Origin: Eurosta solidaginis
Lineage: Eukaryota; Arthropoda; Insecta; Diptera; Tephritidae
NCBI RefSeq assembly: GCF_040869045.1
Contig: NC_090321.1
Span: 91,246,603 to 91,310,602, forward strand
DNA: 64,000 nt
Direction: 5' to 3'
Below are positions 9,603-21,025 of this stretch, piece after piece (position 1 is the first letter of the stretch; each line of letters opens with the position of its first letter). A program made the position numbers and the translations under genes. The notes under the pieces were generated by a model. The model was given only the letters and a program-made list of their open reading frames with translations, did no database searches and was not told the DNA's origin.

Positions 9603-12600
9603 CGTATACGTAGAATCATTTAAAAAATAACTAAAAAGAAATCAAATGTTCTTTCCAATTAGTTAATTACGTTGATAATTATAGCTTTCACCGCAATTTA
9701 TGCTCTGACATATTTTTATATTCAACGTGGAAAATGAACGCTACTGCGGTTGCAACTTGCTTTGCCAAAGTGGTTATTTCAGCCAGCTTACCGCAAGTAT
9801 TTAGTACTTTGGCTACTTGGCTGCAGCTCGACGGCTTGGCGTGCCATCAACAGCCAAAAAGCATTAGCTGCAAGCTGTCCAGACAACTCGATGCAAACAA
9901 ACACATGCACACATATGCACAAATTAAGGTTTGTAAATTGAACCAATGCCTATGTATGCATATGTGTATGCGGCAGCAACAACACGTCTCCTGTCACTTA
10001 TTTGTATGTCCAGTGATGCCTGCAATTGTGTCCTCACGAGGCAATGTTGCCACACATCTCCTCGGCATTATTCATCCTTTGTTTTGAATTGACAGACTGT
10101 CTGACTGCTGCTTGGCTAGGCCAATGGCTGGGCATTTGGGCTGATGCATCATTGATAGCTTTTGCAAACATCATTGCTGGTTAGAGTATCCTGCACTCTT
10201 TCACTTTTTTGTTTATGCATTCATTGGATTTTTTTGATGTTTTTTCTATATTTATCATATTTCCTGTTTTCTCCCTATTTGGGTTGTCGTCCTTTCAAGT
10301 AGAAAATAAAAAGAATGCTTTGTAGAATTTTGTTGGCAGAATTACACTGGCATTAGAGCACTTAAGTTTAAACTGGAACTAGTCATGGGTAGCTGCAGCA
10401 AACTCAGTTATACTCCACCCTAAAAATAAAATAGACTGAAATTGATGATGTCACTTGATATGGTGAATGAGCTTTCCATTTCTTTTTATTTTAACTGTCA
10501 GTATGCTTTCTCAGTGGGACCTACATATTTCACCCCATATCCCTAGCGATTCATTTGTCCTTCGAACTTTTCCATTTACTCACATTGCAGTGTAAATTTC
10601 AATGATTTGGTTTATATCTTTAAATTTTATTTTCCATTCGAAGTTTGATTTTTCACTTCAGTTGAGATTTTCTCTATTTTTACTTTTCTATTTCGGTCTT
10701 CACTTCCGTTTTGTAGCCCATAGGAATTGTGTGATTTGTACATTTCACAGTGGTTTCATATAAAACTGGTGCTACACACAAACACACATATTGAAGAGCT
10801 TCCTGTGGTGCACCTTCTGTGGAATGTCTGAAGTTTTAACGTTTAATTAGCAGCACTTTAGTTTGCCTGTGGCAATGTTGTTCACATCAATTCAAAAACT
10901 TATTTGAATTTGTAAAAATGTACATCTGTATTAGGGTGAATTTAAAACCAAGCATTTTTACAATATCCGTTAGTGTTGGAAAAAATAGCATATGTAGTCA
11001 GCATCAAGTGCTAAACAATTTAAAAATTGTTCAAGGCGAAATCTTCGGTTCTGCAAAAAGAGTTAAATTTGGGAAACGTGTTTTAGAACACCCCTTTTTC
11101 GCAAAAATTAGAGTAAAAAGAAACCGTAAAGCCATCTTAAATGTTTTGTCTCGAAAGGCATTGTTACGCAACGATTACCTATACAAAGTTGTTTGAAAGT
11201 CCGATATGTCTTAAAGTGGCATAACCAATTCTGGCAGTACTGCTAAAAGATATGTTACCTTGAAGATAATAAGAAAATAAACGATAAGCTCCATATAATA
11301 GTAAAAGCCATCATAACTGACGCTTATGCTGTTTTGGCCGTTGCGTAGCAAGTTACGCCAGTCTTCCATTGCTGGCGATAGTTGACTACAATTCTAGCGT
11401 CCTAATATAGAATGTGGGTATCTACACTGTTTTTTCGAAGATTAGCCATTGAAAAAAAAACGTCAAATTCGCGTAGAAGGAATTCAAATTTGAACTTTTT
11501 TTGCATCACATCCAAATTAGTCCAAAATACTTATTTTCTATAAAAATGCAGCATACATTGTGGACAAAACAAGAGTGATATCTTACCCGTCAACTGCCTG
11601 ACAGGATTTTCAACATTGCTACTTTTTTGCGTTTTGACAGGATGTTCATTATGGCGGCGCATACGACCGGCTATTTTCAGCGGGAATTAGAAAGAGACAC
11701 AGGATGAGACCACGATAATCACTTTAAAAACCAGGTGATAGCTTCTATTTGTAATTGTGACGTCTATGCAGAAGATATCACAATTTTCTTATCCGCAATG
11801 GCAGCATACGTTGGAAAGTTACAAACAACTTAAGTTCAATATGTAATTTCAGTAAGAATGTAGATACTCACATTTTTTTTGGACGGCAGAATTGGGAGCA
11901 CCATCGTTGAAAGGGATAGCTGGAGAGCTTAGCTATGAGAAGCCATAAATTCATTGAATTTAAGCAGTTTGGTCATATAAATTCGTGATACCGAGTCACT
12001 TGAAAAATAATAAGTCTTGCCAGTGTACTAGAGGTACACTAACTACTGCAGCTTCAAATTCTTTGCAGTATATTAACTTTTAAATTATATGGAAACTTTT
12101 TATACTCAAAAGTCTATTAAATCCATTCACTATACTCCTCTTCTCTTCTTTATAAAATTGGGCATAATTAAATCACATTTACAATGTCTCTACTTTTAGC
12201 TTTTTTCTGTGCAACTATAAAAAGGAGGAGTCTTAGCAATTAAAAGGATCGGCAAAAACAGGCTTCGCTGTTACCAGTTGGCGCAGTTATCGCCTAAAAG
12301 GAATCATTGACGTGTTCTGTTGCAAGTGGGCCAACATCGCTAAGGTTTATTAATGTTGATTAATAAAACGGATATGAAAGGCATAGATTGGTGTATTAGT
12401 TAAGTAATAAATTTAATTAAACAATTTTTTCAGGCTCACTCTTACCTAGGTTAAAAATATCACGTATGGATTTTGGACCCGATTTCTGACAATAAAGGGG
12501 TGTCACACAGAAATTGACGTTAAGATTTTTCTATGGGTTCGCGAAAAATTTTAATTAAGTTTTTTATTTTCTAATAACCAAAATCGATAAAACTATAGTT

Positions 12601-13000
12601 GGAGTTAAGGTCCTCATTTGAAAATAAGTGGCTTCTTTTGTATTAGTTTAGATTTGTTTTTTATCAAAATTATTATTTTTTATTGTTAGAGCGATGATAC
12701 AAATAATGAGCGGTAGTTCCACTTCCTCGGTTGCCATCGACCCCATTTGACATATATAACTGTGTTTTGACATTCCCTTTTGAAACAGCGCCACCACATC
12801 CTTAAAAAACGCTCCTAAATGATATTTTTGTTTTCGCAATTATACTTGCCTATTTTTTATATTAAAAGAAATTGGAAAACATCTGAAATATGAATTTATT
12901 GTATGAAGCATAGGAAAAACATGCGTATACGTAAGACATAAGTCCTCCTTGAATTAACTGACTTGTTCGCCTATTTTTTGGCATTAAGAAGCTGTTCCGG
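9603..13000. other. low-repeat, AT-rich intergenic or intronic DNA
   Basis: No domain-bearing frame was found. Two modest open frames (9734-10087 plus; 10918-11196 plus, 92 residues, Lys/Arg-rich second half) show no recognisable motif and are left as chance frames. Alternating TATGCA/CAACA tracts near 9890-9990 look like ordinary fly non-coding DNA. 12480-12850 resembles a dispersed repeat, but no partner lies in this window. Confidence 0.4.
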
Positions 13001-13014
13001 CTCGTGCGAGGGCT

Positions 13015-13115
13015 TAACCAAACTCCACAGCGCCCTACTATGTAGTTGAGTGGCCTGACACGCATATAGCGGGATATTTGAACCGAGCTTTCCCCTCACT
13101 GAGCCACCATGTGAA
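13015..13115 (-). mobile_element. tRNA-derived SINE head, candidate
   Basis: On the minus strand a pol III-like A box (TGGCTCAGTGAGG) is followed by a B-box-like GGTTCAAATATCC. The close spacing of the boxes and the lack of a tRNA fold argue for a SINE relic rather than a tRNA gene. Confidence 0.4.
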
Positions 13116-13344
13116 GTAACCTTAGCACAGCAAGGACGCTACTGCCACTAAGGGATTTATAAGCTAAAGGAAGGTCACAAAAAGAATCCAGTAAGTTCAT
13201 AAATTCTAAAGGCAGCAAACGTCGTGACCGGTTGTCACCAAGAAGATGATCGAAGCGACAAATCAGTTTGTCAGTTCCTGACTGTAGTAAGACTAGATCG
13301 GAGGTATTTCTAAGGGCTTATATCTATCGTAACATAGGCTGCAG

Positions 13345-13515
13345 GTTGGCGCAGAAGTTTCAATGTGGTCACATTAAATCGTTCCAGAGATGGTCGGGCC
13401 TGTACCTTAATGGTGCTTGCAAACGGAGCATACCGGATCTGGCAAAGGATCATCAACATCGACAATAGTTCCGAAAACATTGGGAGAGTGCCTTTATCGC
13501 TTCAACCACAAAAAC
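13345..13515 (+). mobile_element. (CAA)n SINE-like repeat, 3' fragment
   Basis: It carries TTTCAATGTGGTCACATTAA, CGTTCCAGAGATGGTCGGG, ACCTTAATGGTGCT, AGTGCCTTTATCGCTTCAAC and a decayed CAA tail, matching 1205-1314 and 25595-25765. Confidence 0.65.
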
Positions 13516-13639
13516 AATATATGTTACATATAGTGGTGAGCAACATACTGATATGTCCAAGTTGCTAATATTCGTCACACTGTCCTCCACCTAAATCTGA
13601 TCGTTCTCAATCCAAACGCTGCTAGTCTTTCCAAATGTA

Positions 13640-13810
13640 CTACTTTCATATTGTATCGTGGTTTGCCAAAGGCGTTTATGCGATAAACAGCATCCTTGAT
13701 CCGATTGACAACTTTGTACGGGTCTTCCAACTTACACTAAAATTACGCGGACAAGCCTTCCTTTGTTGTGGCTTGTATAACAGCACTAAATCTCCTTCAA
13801 GAAAATCTTC
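13640..13810 (-). pseudogene. Gypsy integrase C-terminal relic
   Basis: The minus strand encodes, in two frames, the GDLVLLYKPQ segment and EDPYKVVNRIKDAVYRI. These are the ordered C-terminal blocks found after the integrase core of insect Gypsy elements, where they bind DNA. A frameshift near 13745 separates them. No integrase core remains beside it. Confidence 0.6.
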
Positions 13811-13819
13811 TGAGTCAAA

Positions 13820-14880
13820 TAATTATCCTGGTTCTTCTCACAAGATCGTGTATTGCTCTCGTCTTTTCTTCCAAGATACCAGTAGATTTCCTGGCATTTC
13901 TGGCCGCATCGGAATTTTTTCTAAACTTCATATCAGCTTGCAGAATCTGCCATTGGTAAAATTTGTATTTTCGGGAGGCTGACCCCGTATCTCATGCACT
14001 GCCGACCTGAAGGATCAAGAATAACTAATTTTATTGAGTGCTCATGGGCTGAGAATGCAGTGCAGTTGTCAGGAATTTGGGTCCTTATGCTTCCATGCAA
14101 ACGTCTCAGTTAGAAACGTCTTTGTGATTCCAATAAGACCTTTTCTTTGGCCATTGTGTGGGACACCAACAGCGCCAGGGATCGTTGTCCTTAAGCCAAC
14201 TATCTTTCAAACATATCTACTCTCCCGTATTCGATGCAAGCAACCGGATATTAGGTGTACACTGTTCCGCTGTGCCCAGTATGACTACGCAACACGTCTC
14301 TGCTGGCATCGCCTCTCCATTTGGTCGTTCGGTTTGTTCGAGCTCTTGTATCACATGCGACAGATCTGTATTTTCTATCTGACACTGTTTTAGTTGTCCA
14401 TGTCCCATTTATCCGTATACATTATTTTCATAAGCCGGATATTTATAATGTCTTAATGTATTTCGGTCTAGGGATGAAAATCAGCACTAAGTTATAGTTT
14501 ACAAAAGTTTATATGCGAAAGAGAGAAGAGTCAAGGATAACAATCCTAGCACGCTAGAATCAGTCGAAGTAAAAACGACATCGAAAGCCTTAAAGCAAAG
14601 GTGCATACGTATATATCCCTACTGCGAGACACCACCGGGGACAGTTAGAAGAAAGTAGAAGAGAGAGAGTGGTTGGTTGAAGGCGCGAATGTAAATGCGC
14701 ACACACTGCGTGGGAAGGAGGATGTACGAATGGCGAAGGTGAGTCTCTATTTTTTTTTTATATATAGACAATTTGCGGATAGCCAACAGAAGCAGTCTCT
14801 CTGCATATATTGGGCCAGCATACAGCAATGTTTTTGACATTACATTGAGCTCTGACCGAGATATATCAAAGTATGATTGG
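13820..14880. other. unassigned DNA, possibly retroelement-derived
   Basis: Several overlapping short frames on both strands (for example 14217-14408 minus, 63 residues) have no recognisable domain. Position next to the integrase relic suggests retroelement sequence, but this is not shown. 14640-14850 has purine-rich and poly(T) tracts. Confidence 0.35.
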
Positions 14881-14889
14881 ATGGTACTG

Positions 14890-15460
14890 AAAAGCGGATG
14901 AACTATTTAGAAACGGCGCAACCCTCAAAGATTGTTCCGTAGACGTCCCATTCAGATTGCTCAAGATTCGGAGAAGTCAAGAGTTACACATGACTGAACA
15001 AGTGGGAAAGGTGTGGACCCAAGCGCGGGGCTGTAAAGTGTCGAAGATAATGTGTAGGTCTTACAACCTTAAACTAACAAATTTACTCCTATCATTAAAA
15101 AGATAGGACTGTTGACTTACGAGTTCTCGCGTCACATGCGTTTAAATTAGGCTTGGTCACTGATGGCAGATGTAGGAACGACGGGTTAAAGGGGAGAACG
15201 ATCGATCACATTTTGTGCTCACGCCCTGCGCTTGCCAGGCTAAATCTCTGACTATTAGGAGCTATACAACAGTCAGATCTAGAAGCAGCATGTGGTATAG
15301 GTTCTAGAAAGCTTTAAGTATCTGCCAAAAGGCCGAGATTATTTTATAATATAAGTTCTGGTTTTTGATAGGGTTTTTAGCTTGGTGGTTGAACAAACTT
15401 CCGGTAACACTTTGTGAAGTCCTCACAAACCGGCCAGGCCAACTTAATCTAACCTATAAA
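14890..15460 (+). pseudogene. LINE RNase H / C-terminal relic
   Basis: The sequence runs parallel to 32210-32860: both contain AACCTTAA/GGCCAACAAA-type text, ACTCTTACC/CTCCTATCATTAAAAAG, ATCGATCACATTTTGTGCTC-like codons (DHILCSRPALARLNL here) and GATCCTAGAAAGCTT-like codons. These belong to the region after RNase H in Jockey/I-type LINEs, where a DHxLxxCPxLxxxR pattern is usual. Stops occur throughout. A 3' tail-like CCAGGCCAACTTAATCTAAC lies at 15435-15455. Confidence 0.55.
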
Positions 15461-16305
15461 GCCTTCTTTAGCCTCAGATTTCGAGCAGTGTTTGCATTCC
15501 AAATTACATGGTCTTCGAGACATTTAGACTCCCAAGAAGCATGGCGACGTATGCCCATGTCGATAGATGCAGTTCAGTTTTTCAAACATGTTAAACATGC
15601 AGTTCAGTTTTTGTACTATGCACCGCTGTAATTATTGTAATCAAAGAAAGCTTTTTATATACCCAAACTTTTACGCCAAAGGCCTTTGCCACTTTTCTTC
15701 TACTTTTGGTACCTCGTGTAATCAACTTTTAGCCATCCAGTAGTGTAAAAACCGATTTTAAATTAACGATTTTTTAAAGAATTTACCTAATCCCCTAAAA
15801 TATTTAAATGCATTTCGTTAAATTTTACTCAATTCTGAAGCTTAGTTCTAACTAACTACTAAAAATTTTACCATCTTCTCCACAGCTCTTTTATATCTAC
15901 AATGTGTGAAGTTATGTGCATATTTACAATATTAGATCTTAATTTTCCTTTTACACAAGTTTCAAGCTTAGAATAAGAATTTATTACTGTAACTGTAAAG
16001 CCAATGTCAGAAAGGAATTGCACTCACTTCAAAATCTATGAATAGAAAGATATTCAATATTAAGGAATCAAATTGAGTCAGTTGCACGAAAGGCGCATCA
16101 ACTTGGCTTACCCTTGTAACAAAGCCAACAACGATTATAATGTAGTCTAAGGTCTTTTATCCGCATACGCTAAGATTGAGAATACATATATACATATGTG
16201 ATTATGTATCAGGGTTGGGCTATGTGTATTCAATCAAAAGTTATTCAAACAATAAATTTAAATAAACCCAAAAGAAAATAAATTTGAAAAAAATAAATGC
16301 ATTTA
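15461..16305. other. unassigned AT-rich DNA
   Basis: No credible gene or element end was seen; an 88-residue frame across 15365-15631 has no domain. Confidence 0.4.
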
Positions 16306-16575
16306 TAAGGAAACGATTTTATTGAAAAGCAGCTTTTTAAACGGTTTTATTTAGCTTGACTTGACAGGTACGGCCGTTGTGAACGAATTTTGTAATTAAA
16401 ATTTAAGTATATTCCCGATAAGCTACAAGCTTGAAACTTGGAATATAGTTCAGAACCCGATGACAATGCACTAATAAGATTAAAAAAACTCCGATAGGTG
16501 GCGCATGGATCGGAATATTTCAAAAAATCGTATTTGTGGTCCGATAAGCTCATATTTGGAACACATATTACATAC
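16306..16575 (-). mobile_element. MITE-related fragment
   Basis: Its minus strand matches 29545-29765 over about 215 bp, including CATGCGCCACCTATCGGAG, CATTGTCATCGGGTTCTGAAC, CCAAGTTTCAAGCTTGTAGC and GAATTTTGTAATT-type blocks. The terminal TGTGACC repeats of the complete copy are not present here. Confidence 0.65.
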
Positions 16576-16814
16576 AGAAATAGAAATCGCTTTATAAAAA
16601 AAAAAAATCCCGCTAGTCCGGTAGAAGTGACATCAAAATAATTTGGAGTTCGAGGAGGGACAAGCACATGTGGCACCGATTCGAGTAAAGTCTTCGGAAG
16701 GATTATGTATTGAGGACTTAGGTTGTAACAAATTGTCAGGAAAGAGTCCGTGTAATAATGAGTTACTAAATGAACTAAATAGAATGAGAGGCGATAAAGA
16801 CTATAAAACTTGAA

Positions 16815-17250
16815 AATAAAATAATATAAATTTTTTTTTAGTTAAACGGTTTTATTGAAAATAATACTTACATTAAGTAATAATAATACTAAAAACTAGA
16901 AAATAGTTAGGTAGGTCCTAGGTACCAGCCATCATACCCCTCATCAATCTAGGGCGTTTATCAGACAATTAAATAAAAGCGTTGGGCGCGTGAAATTTCT
17001 ATAGATGTGAGGCATAGCATAACCTGAATAAGGCTCAGTTGGTCTTACTTATGTCTATCAATAGAAATTTGACGCATTCAACATTTTTATTTAATTGCCT
17101 GATAAACGCCCTAGATTGATGAGGGGTATGATGGCTAGTACCTAGGACCTACCTAATTATTTTCTAGTTTTTAGTATTATTATTACTTAATGTAAGTATT
17201 GCTTTCAATAAAACCGTTTAACTTAAAATTTTTTTAAAATTATTTTATTT
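16815..17250. mobile_element. palindromic (foldback) element, ~190-bp arms
   Basis: The left arm (about 16815-17005) and right arm (about 17060-17250) are reverse complements with few mismatches. Shared blocks are GTTAAACGGTTTTATTGAAA, TACTTACATTAAGTAATAAT, AGGTAGGTCCTAGGTAC, CATCATACCCCTCATCAATC and AGGGCGTTTATCAG. The ~55-bp centre is unique. A foldback MITE is the likely identity. No gene is inside. Confidence 0.75.
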
Positions 17251-17374
17251 ATTTTGCCTGTCTAACTAAAGGCAGTATTGAGCAGAAACAGTTATACAAA
17301 CTCAATAATATACCAAGAACACATTAAATATAATTTGTAAAGAGAAATAGAAGTAGCAATTTATCAGTCAAACA

Positions 17375-17460
17375 AACCACCGCTGTATAGCTAAATGGTT
17401 AGCGCAGCGTGCCTAAAGCGTACTAATGATGAAGGCTTAGCACCCTTCGAAATGGATCTA
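17375..17460 (+). mobile_element. tRNA-like SINE head, candidate
   Basis: TAGCTAAATGGTTAGCGCAG fits a pol III A box well, and CCTTCGAAATG about 50 bases later is a weak B box. It reads like a tRNA-derived SINE promoter. A nearby minus-strand B-box-like GGGTTCGATTCGAG (17535-17560) may be a second, inverted SINE. Confidence 0.45.
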
Positions 17461-17699
17461 TCTAACTATTCCAAAAGCAAAATATAATTCAATTGTAGAA
17501 AAATTACACAAAAAAAAACATATCGTTCTGGCCTTGAGCTCGAATCGAACCCTGAATCCTTTATCAATAGGCCGATAAAACAAAAACAATTGCAAATTCG
17601 ATATTGAAATGATATAAGTTTACTAGCAACTTCTAAAATAAACCTTATTACCAGTCCAAGTGTGGGATAATTGTTAAACAAAAGAGGATTTATTCTGAC

Positions 17700-18525
17700 A
17701 TTTTATTGGGTTAATAGGGGCACCCATTAAATGCCTTACAAAGTGTGTAAACGTATAAATTTATCTAGTGCGTAATGAACTGTGAAAAATCAATTGTACA
17801 ATTGTATTATCCAAATTTTTATAAATTTAAGCGTACATTTCCTGGTGTAAATGCGGTAAACTTAACGAATTTTGTAAGCATAACAGCCATCATTTTCATC
17901 AAAAATCTCCAACATCAGGACGTCTTTGTAAAGACGCTTTAGTTTTGTAGTTTTGATTTTTTTCTTAACCTTGACATTTCTTAATTCGTATAATAATCAC
18001 ATTTTTTTTTACAATAATACAGCTGATCGACAGTTAAGTTTGCGAAGAATATTACTAAGTGTGTTCGTGGAGCAATGTGTGTAAACGGGTATAATTGTAC
18101 AACTTATGAATTTATACGCTTCAAATTATATTTGAAAAGAACGGGCGCTTTCTGCAAAAACACGGGTTTTAGTATTTTTGATTCACTCATCGACTTGGAT
18201 TTTACGTCCAATTACGGAGCATCCATTTTTCTGCTTGTTGAACTCAACGTGTTTATTCAGCTACCTTATAGTGCTTAGATTATTTAAAGTATTGGTTACA
18301 AATAAAATGTTTCCTCTTAATATTGTAGTGAAAAGTGAGAAATAATAACAACATAACTGAATATGCTATATTTTGTCAACATCTCCCTGTGCTGTGTTAA
18401 ATTTAAACCAGCTTTTGAATAAGCTGAAAATGTCTAATAAAATTAATATTAAGGAACAATTCTGAATAAATCCAACGAATTGTAAAATTAAAATGACCGT
18501 AGACCGCGGTAAAAAGGGTGTTATA
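17700..18525. other. unassigned AT-rich DNA
   Basis: No recognised gene; a 67-residue frame at 18075-18278 lacks motifs. Confidence 0.4.
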
Positions 18526-18529
18526 CTTT

Positions 18530-19200
18530 ACTTACTTACTTGGCGCTTACCCGTTTAAATGGTTTGGCCGCGCAACAAGACACGGCAGTCACTTCTTTGT
18601 TAGGCTAACTGGCGCAAATTGGTAATACCGAGGGAACCTAAATCGTTTTCCACCTGGTACTTTCAGCATCCATGGGCGGGTCCTGATATAAAAACATTTT
18701 TGGCCGGAGCGTCATTTTACATTCGCATAATATAACCTGTCCAGCTGTGTATTAATTCGCTGAACTACGTTGATGACTACATGAAGTTCACACAGCTCAT
18801 CATTAACCGTCGCTGCCGCGTAGAGTTACTCCAGAGCCGCTTCATCCGATCTTGTTATGGGCCATGTTTCTGCACAATAAAGCAGGACGGATACGATAAG
18901 TGACTTGTGCACTATCTACGTTTGTCGAGAGAGGACTCTACTTTTCAATTGCCTACTCAGACCAATGTAGCGTTTGTCGGCAAGGGCGACTCTTCGTTGG
19001 GAAGTTATATTAGGAGTACATCTTATCACATTTTCCTAGAGTAATTCACAAGCTTTGAATGTCAGAGCCATTTCCTATAGGAACATTACACTAGACATCG
19101 GAACGCGCCTTAACACGAGGGTCGTACCGATATTCAACCGCGAATATTAAAGCGACAATGCGTAGCATGAGTTACACACTTATCAAACTTCAGTTTTTCC
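18530..19200 (-). pseudogene. LINE RT 3' region relic (family L), minus strand
   Basis: It shows ordered similarity to 33600-34080 and 58820-59370: CAATTGCCTACTCAGACCAA, TAAAGCAGGACGGATACGAT, CATCATTAACCGTCGCTGCC and the GGCGCAAATTGG block. These encode, on the minus strand, the region after RT with the motifs LxYGxEAW (lost here) and KMxLYNSLIxPVLLY (decayed). Multiple stops occur. Confidence 0.6.
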
Positions 19201-19209
19201 TTTTCTCGA

Positions 19210-20020
19210 ACTAGTGCTAGCTGCATTCTGCTCCATACAAAGGATGCCAAATTTTCTTAGGTGATTTTTTTTGGAAAAACTAAAATGGCATTTGCAGTTG
19301 ATTTATAGGCATTTGCAAACTGGCACGACAGCATTAAACGTGCCATGAAATCGACGAATATCGCATGCTTACAACAATGCACTTGACGAACCTTTCATAT
19401 CGATGGCAAGTTGATCACTCATACGCCATGTACGCCAATAAACGTACCACTGAACACATTTTGCCGCCAATATTGGCTACAAAGTACTTAACATATTATA
19501 TTCAAAGTAGACAAAAGCATAAATTGATATACATAAGTGTACCGCATCTGCATCAAAACACGTATGTAGTATACCAGAAATTTATTTATATACTTTAGTA
19601 TATACATATGTACGTCGATGTAAACACGATTCTATGCAGTATGTAGCTTGCTTTTAGTTTAAGTTTTGTGGCTTTGTATGTGGTTTTATATATTCATAGC
19701 ATAGTGAATGTTGTAATTAGTTGCGAGTTTATTAAAATCGAAAACTGAGGTCACATATAAACTCAACTAATAAAATGGAAGCTTCCGATAGAAAGTTTTA
19801 TTGTTTTAACGAAGCCTGGATTTTAAGAACTTAGTTGAATTTTTAACATTTATTTATGTAGCTATTTTATCTTAAGATTGAACAATCTCTTAGAGTAGAT
19901 GTCAGGTTTTTAATAGTTATTAAGAAACAATACAAGTCCTAGCATCAGTACCTCAGTACTGGACAAAAGGAATTATAATTATAAGCGCTTGTAATTGAAT
20001 TCTTGAAGTACAGGCACTGT
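19210..20020. other. unassigned AT-rich DNA
   Basis: No gene or repeat identified. Confidence 0.4.
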
Positions 20021-20024
20021 AGGT

Positions 20025-20265
20025 GTAAGAACTTCCTTCGCTTGTTCTTTTTTGTTTCTTCCAATCCTCCCTTTTCTCTCTTTCTCCCTCGCATATCTCA
20101 TTTTCCAAATGTCTTTGGCTACTTTTCCCTTATACTATTACTTCTCCTCCTAAGTTCTCTCCGTCTCGGTTTCTTTCCGTTTTCCGTCTTCCTGACCCTC
20201 ACCCTCCTTTTCACCGATTAGTGCTCAGCCTCTCGATTCCTTTAACACTCCTTCATTTTTATACC
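20025..20265 (+). repeat. pyrimidine-rich block 1
   Basis: The plus strand is dominated by C and T (CCTCCCTTTTCTCTCTTTCT and similar), without a simple repeat unit. Open frames here are low-complexity artefacts. Confidence 0.7.
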
Positions 20266-20274
20266 TTGCTCCAC

Positions 20275-20610
20275 ACAACAGATTTTTCAATTCAGAGGAT
20301 TTTTGTCTTGAAACTTGAAATTTCACAAGCAGCTAACATATGTACATATATGGCATGCATTGTTGTCCGAAAAAATTGTTACGGTCGGATATATCCACAA
20401 TATATTTCCCATACAACCGATTGTCCAGATAAGACGTATTACGTAATTTCTTTCTAATTTAACATCTATAATTTTACAAGATGCTGACGCATATGACATA
20501 TACTGTGGTCTAAGAAAATCGTTAAGATCTGTAGTATATGTAATAAGGTGTGTCCCATACAACCAATAGTTAAGATTTTACGAACTTTTAAAATTTCATC
20601 AGATAATTGT
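20275..20610. mobile_element. fragment of Helentron-like family 2 repeats
   Basis: It contains GCATTGTTGTCCGAAAAAAT, GGTCGGATATATCCACAATA and CATACAACCGATTGTCC, which match the minus strand of the ~152-bp units of 42413-46624. A second decayed unit follows at 20470-20590. Confidence 0.55.
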
Positions 20611-20619
20611 TCGGTACAG

Positions 20620-21000
20620 TCGAATACAGTCCGGTTCTTACCCATTCCTTTTAAAAACCGTTTATTTTCCTCTGCCTTAAATTTTCCGCAGCCCATTCTT
20701 TATCCACCGTCCCCTTTTGTTCTGCTAATCGTCATACCTTTGATTCTCATCTTTATTTCTATTTGTCTCCCACTTTCTTTCCTTTTTACTTCCTCTTTAT
20801 ATTCCCCTTCTTCTAGCTCTCTTTCCCTCCACCTTTCTCTGTTTCTACTTTCCCACTATCCCTTTCGTAACGGTTCTCCGCCTTTTTATTTTCTATTCTC
20901 TCCCTTTTCTTCCTTAGATTTTTTCCTTTTCGCCCTATTTTTAATACCTCATCACCGTTTTTCTTTCTCTAGTTTACTATCTCGTCCAATTTTTCTGAAT
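20620..21000 (+). repeat. pyrimidine-rich block 2
   Basis: A second C/T-dominated stretch flanks the family 2 fragment. The 169-residue frame across it is Ser/Leu/Phe/Pro low complexity and is not taken as a gene. Confidence 0.65.
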
Positions 21001-21025
21001 GTTGATATTTCAAACATATATATAT

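Noticed and set aside
9734..10087. 117-residue plus-strand frame as a host gene
   Set aside because: Cys/His/Met-rich translation of simple TATGCA/CAACA sequence, no splice or domain support.
13820..14410. Second retroviral-type domain beside the integrase relic
   Set aside because: Short frames on both strands, none with a recognisable motif.
17375..17460. Functional tRNA gene
   Set aside because: Good A box, but the B box is weak and no complete acceptor or anticodon stem could be folded.
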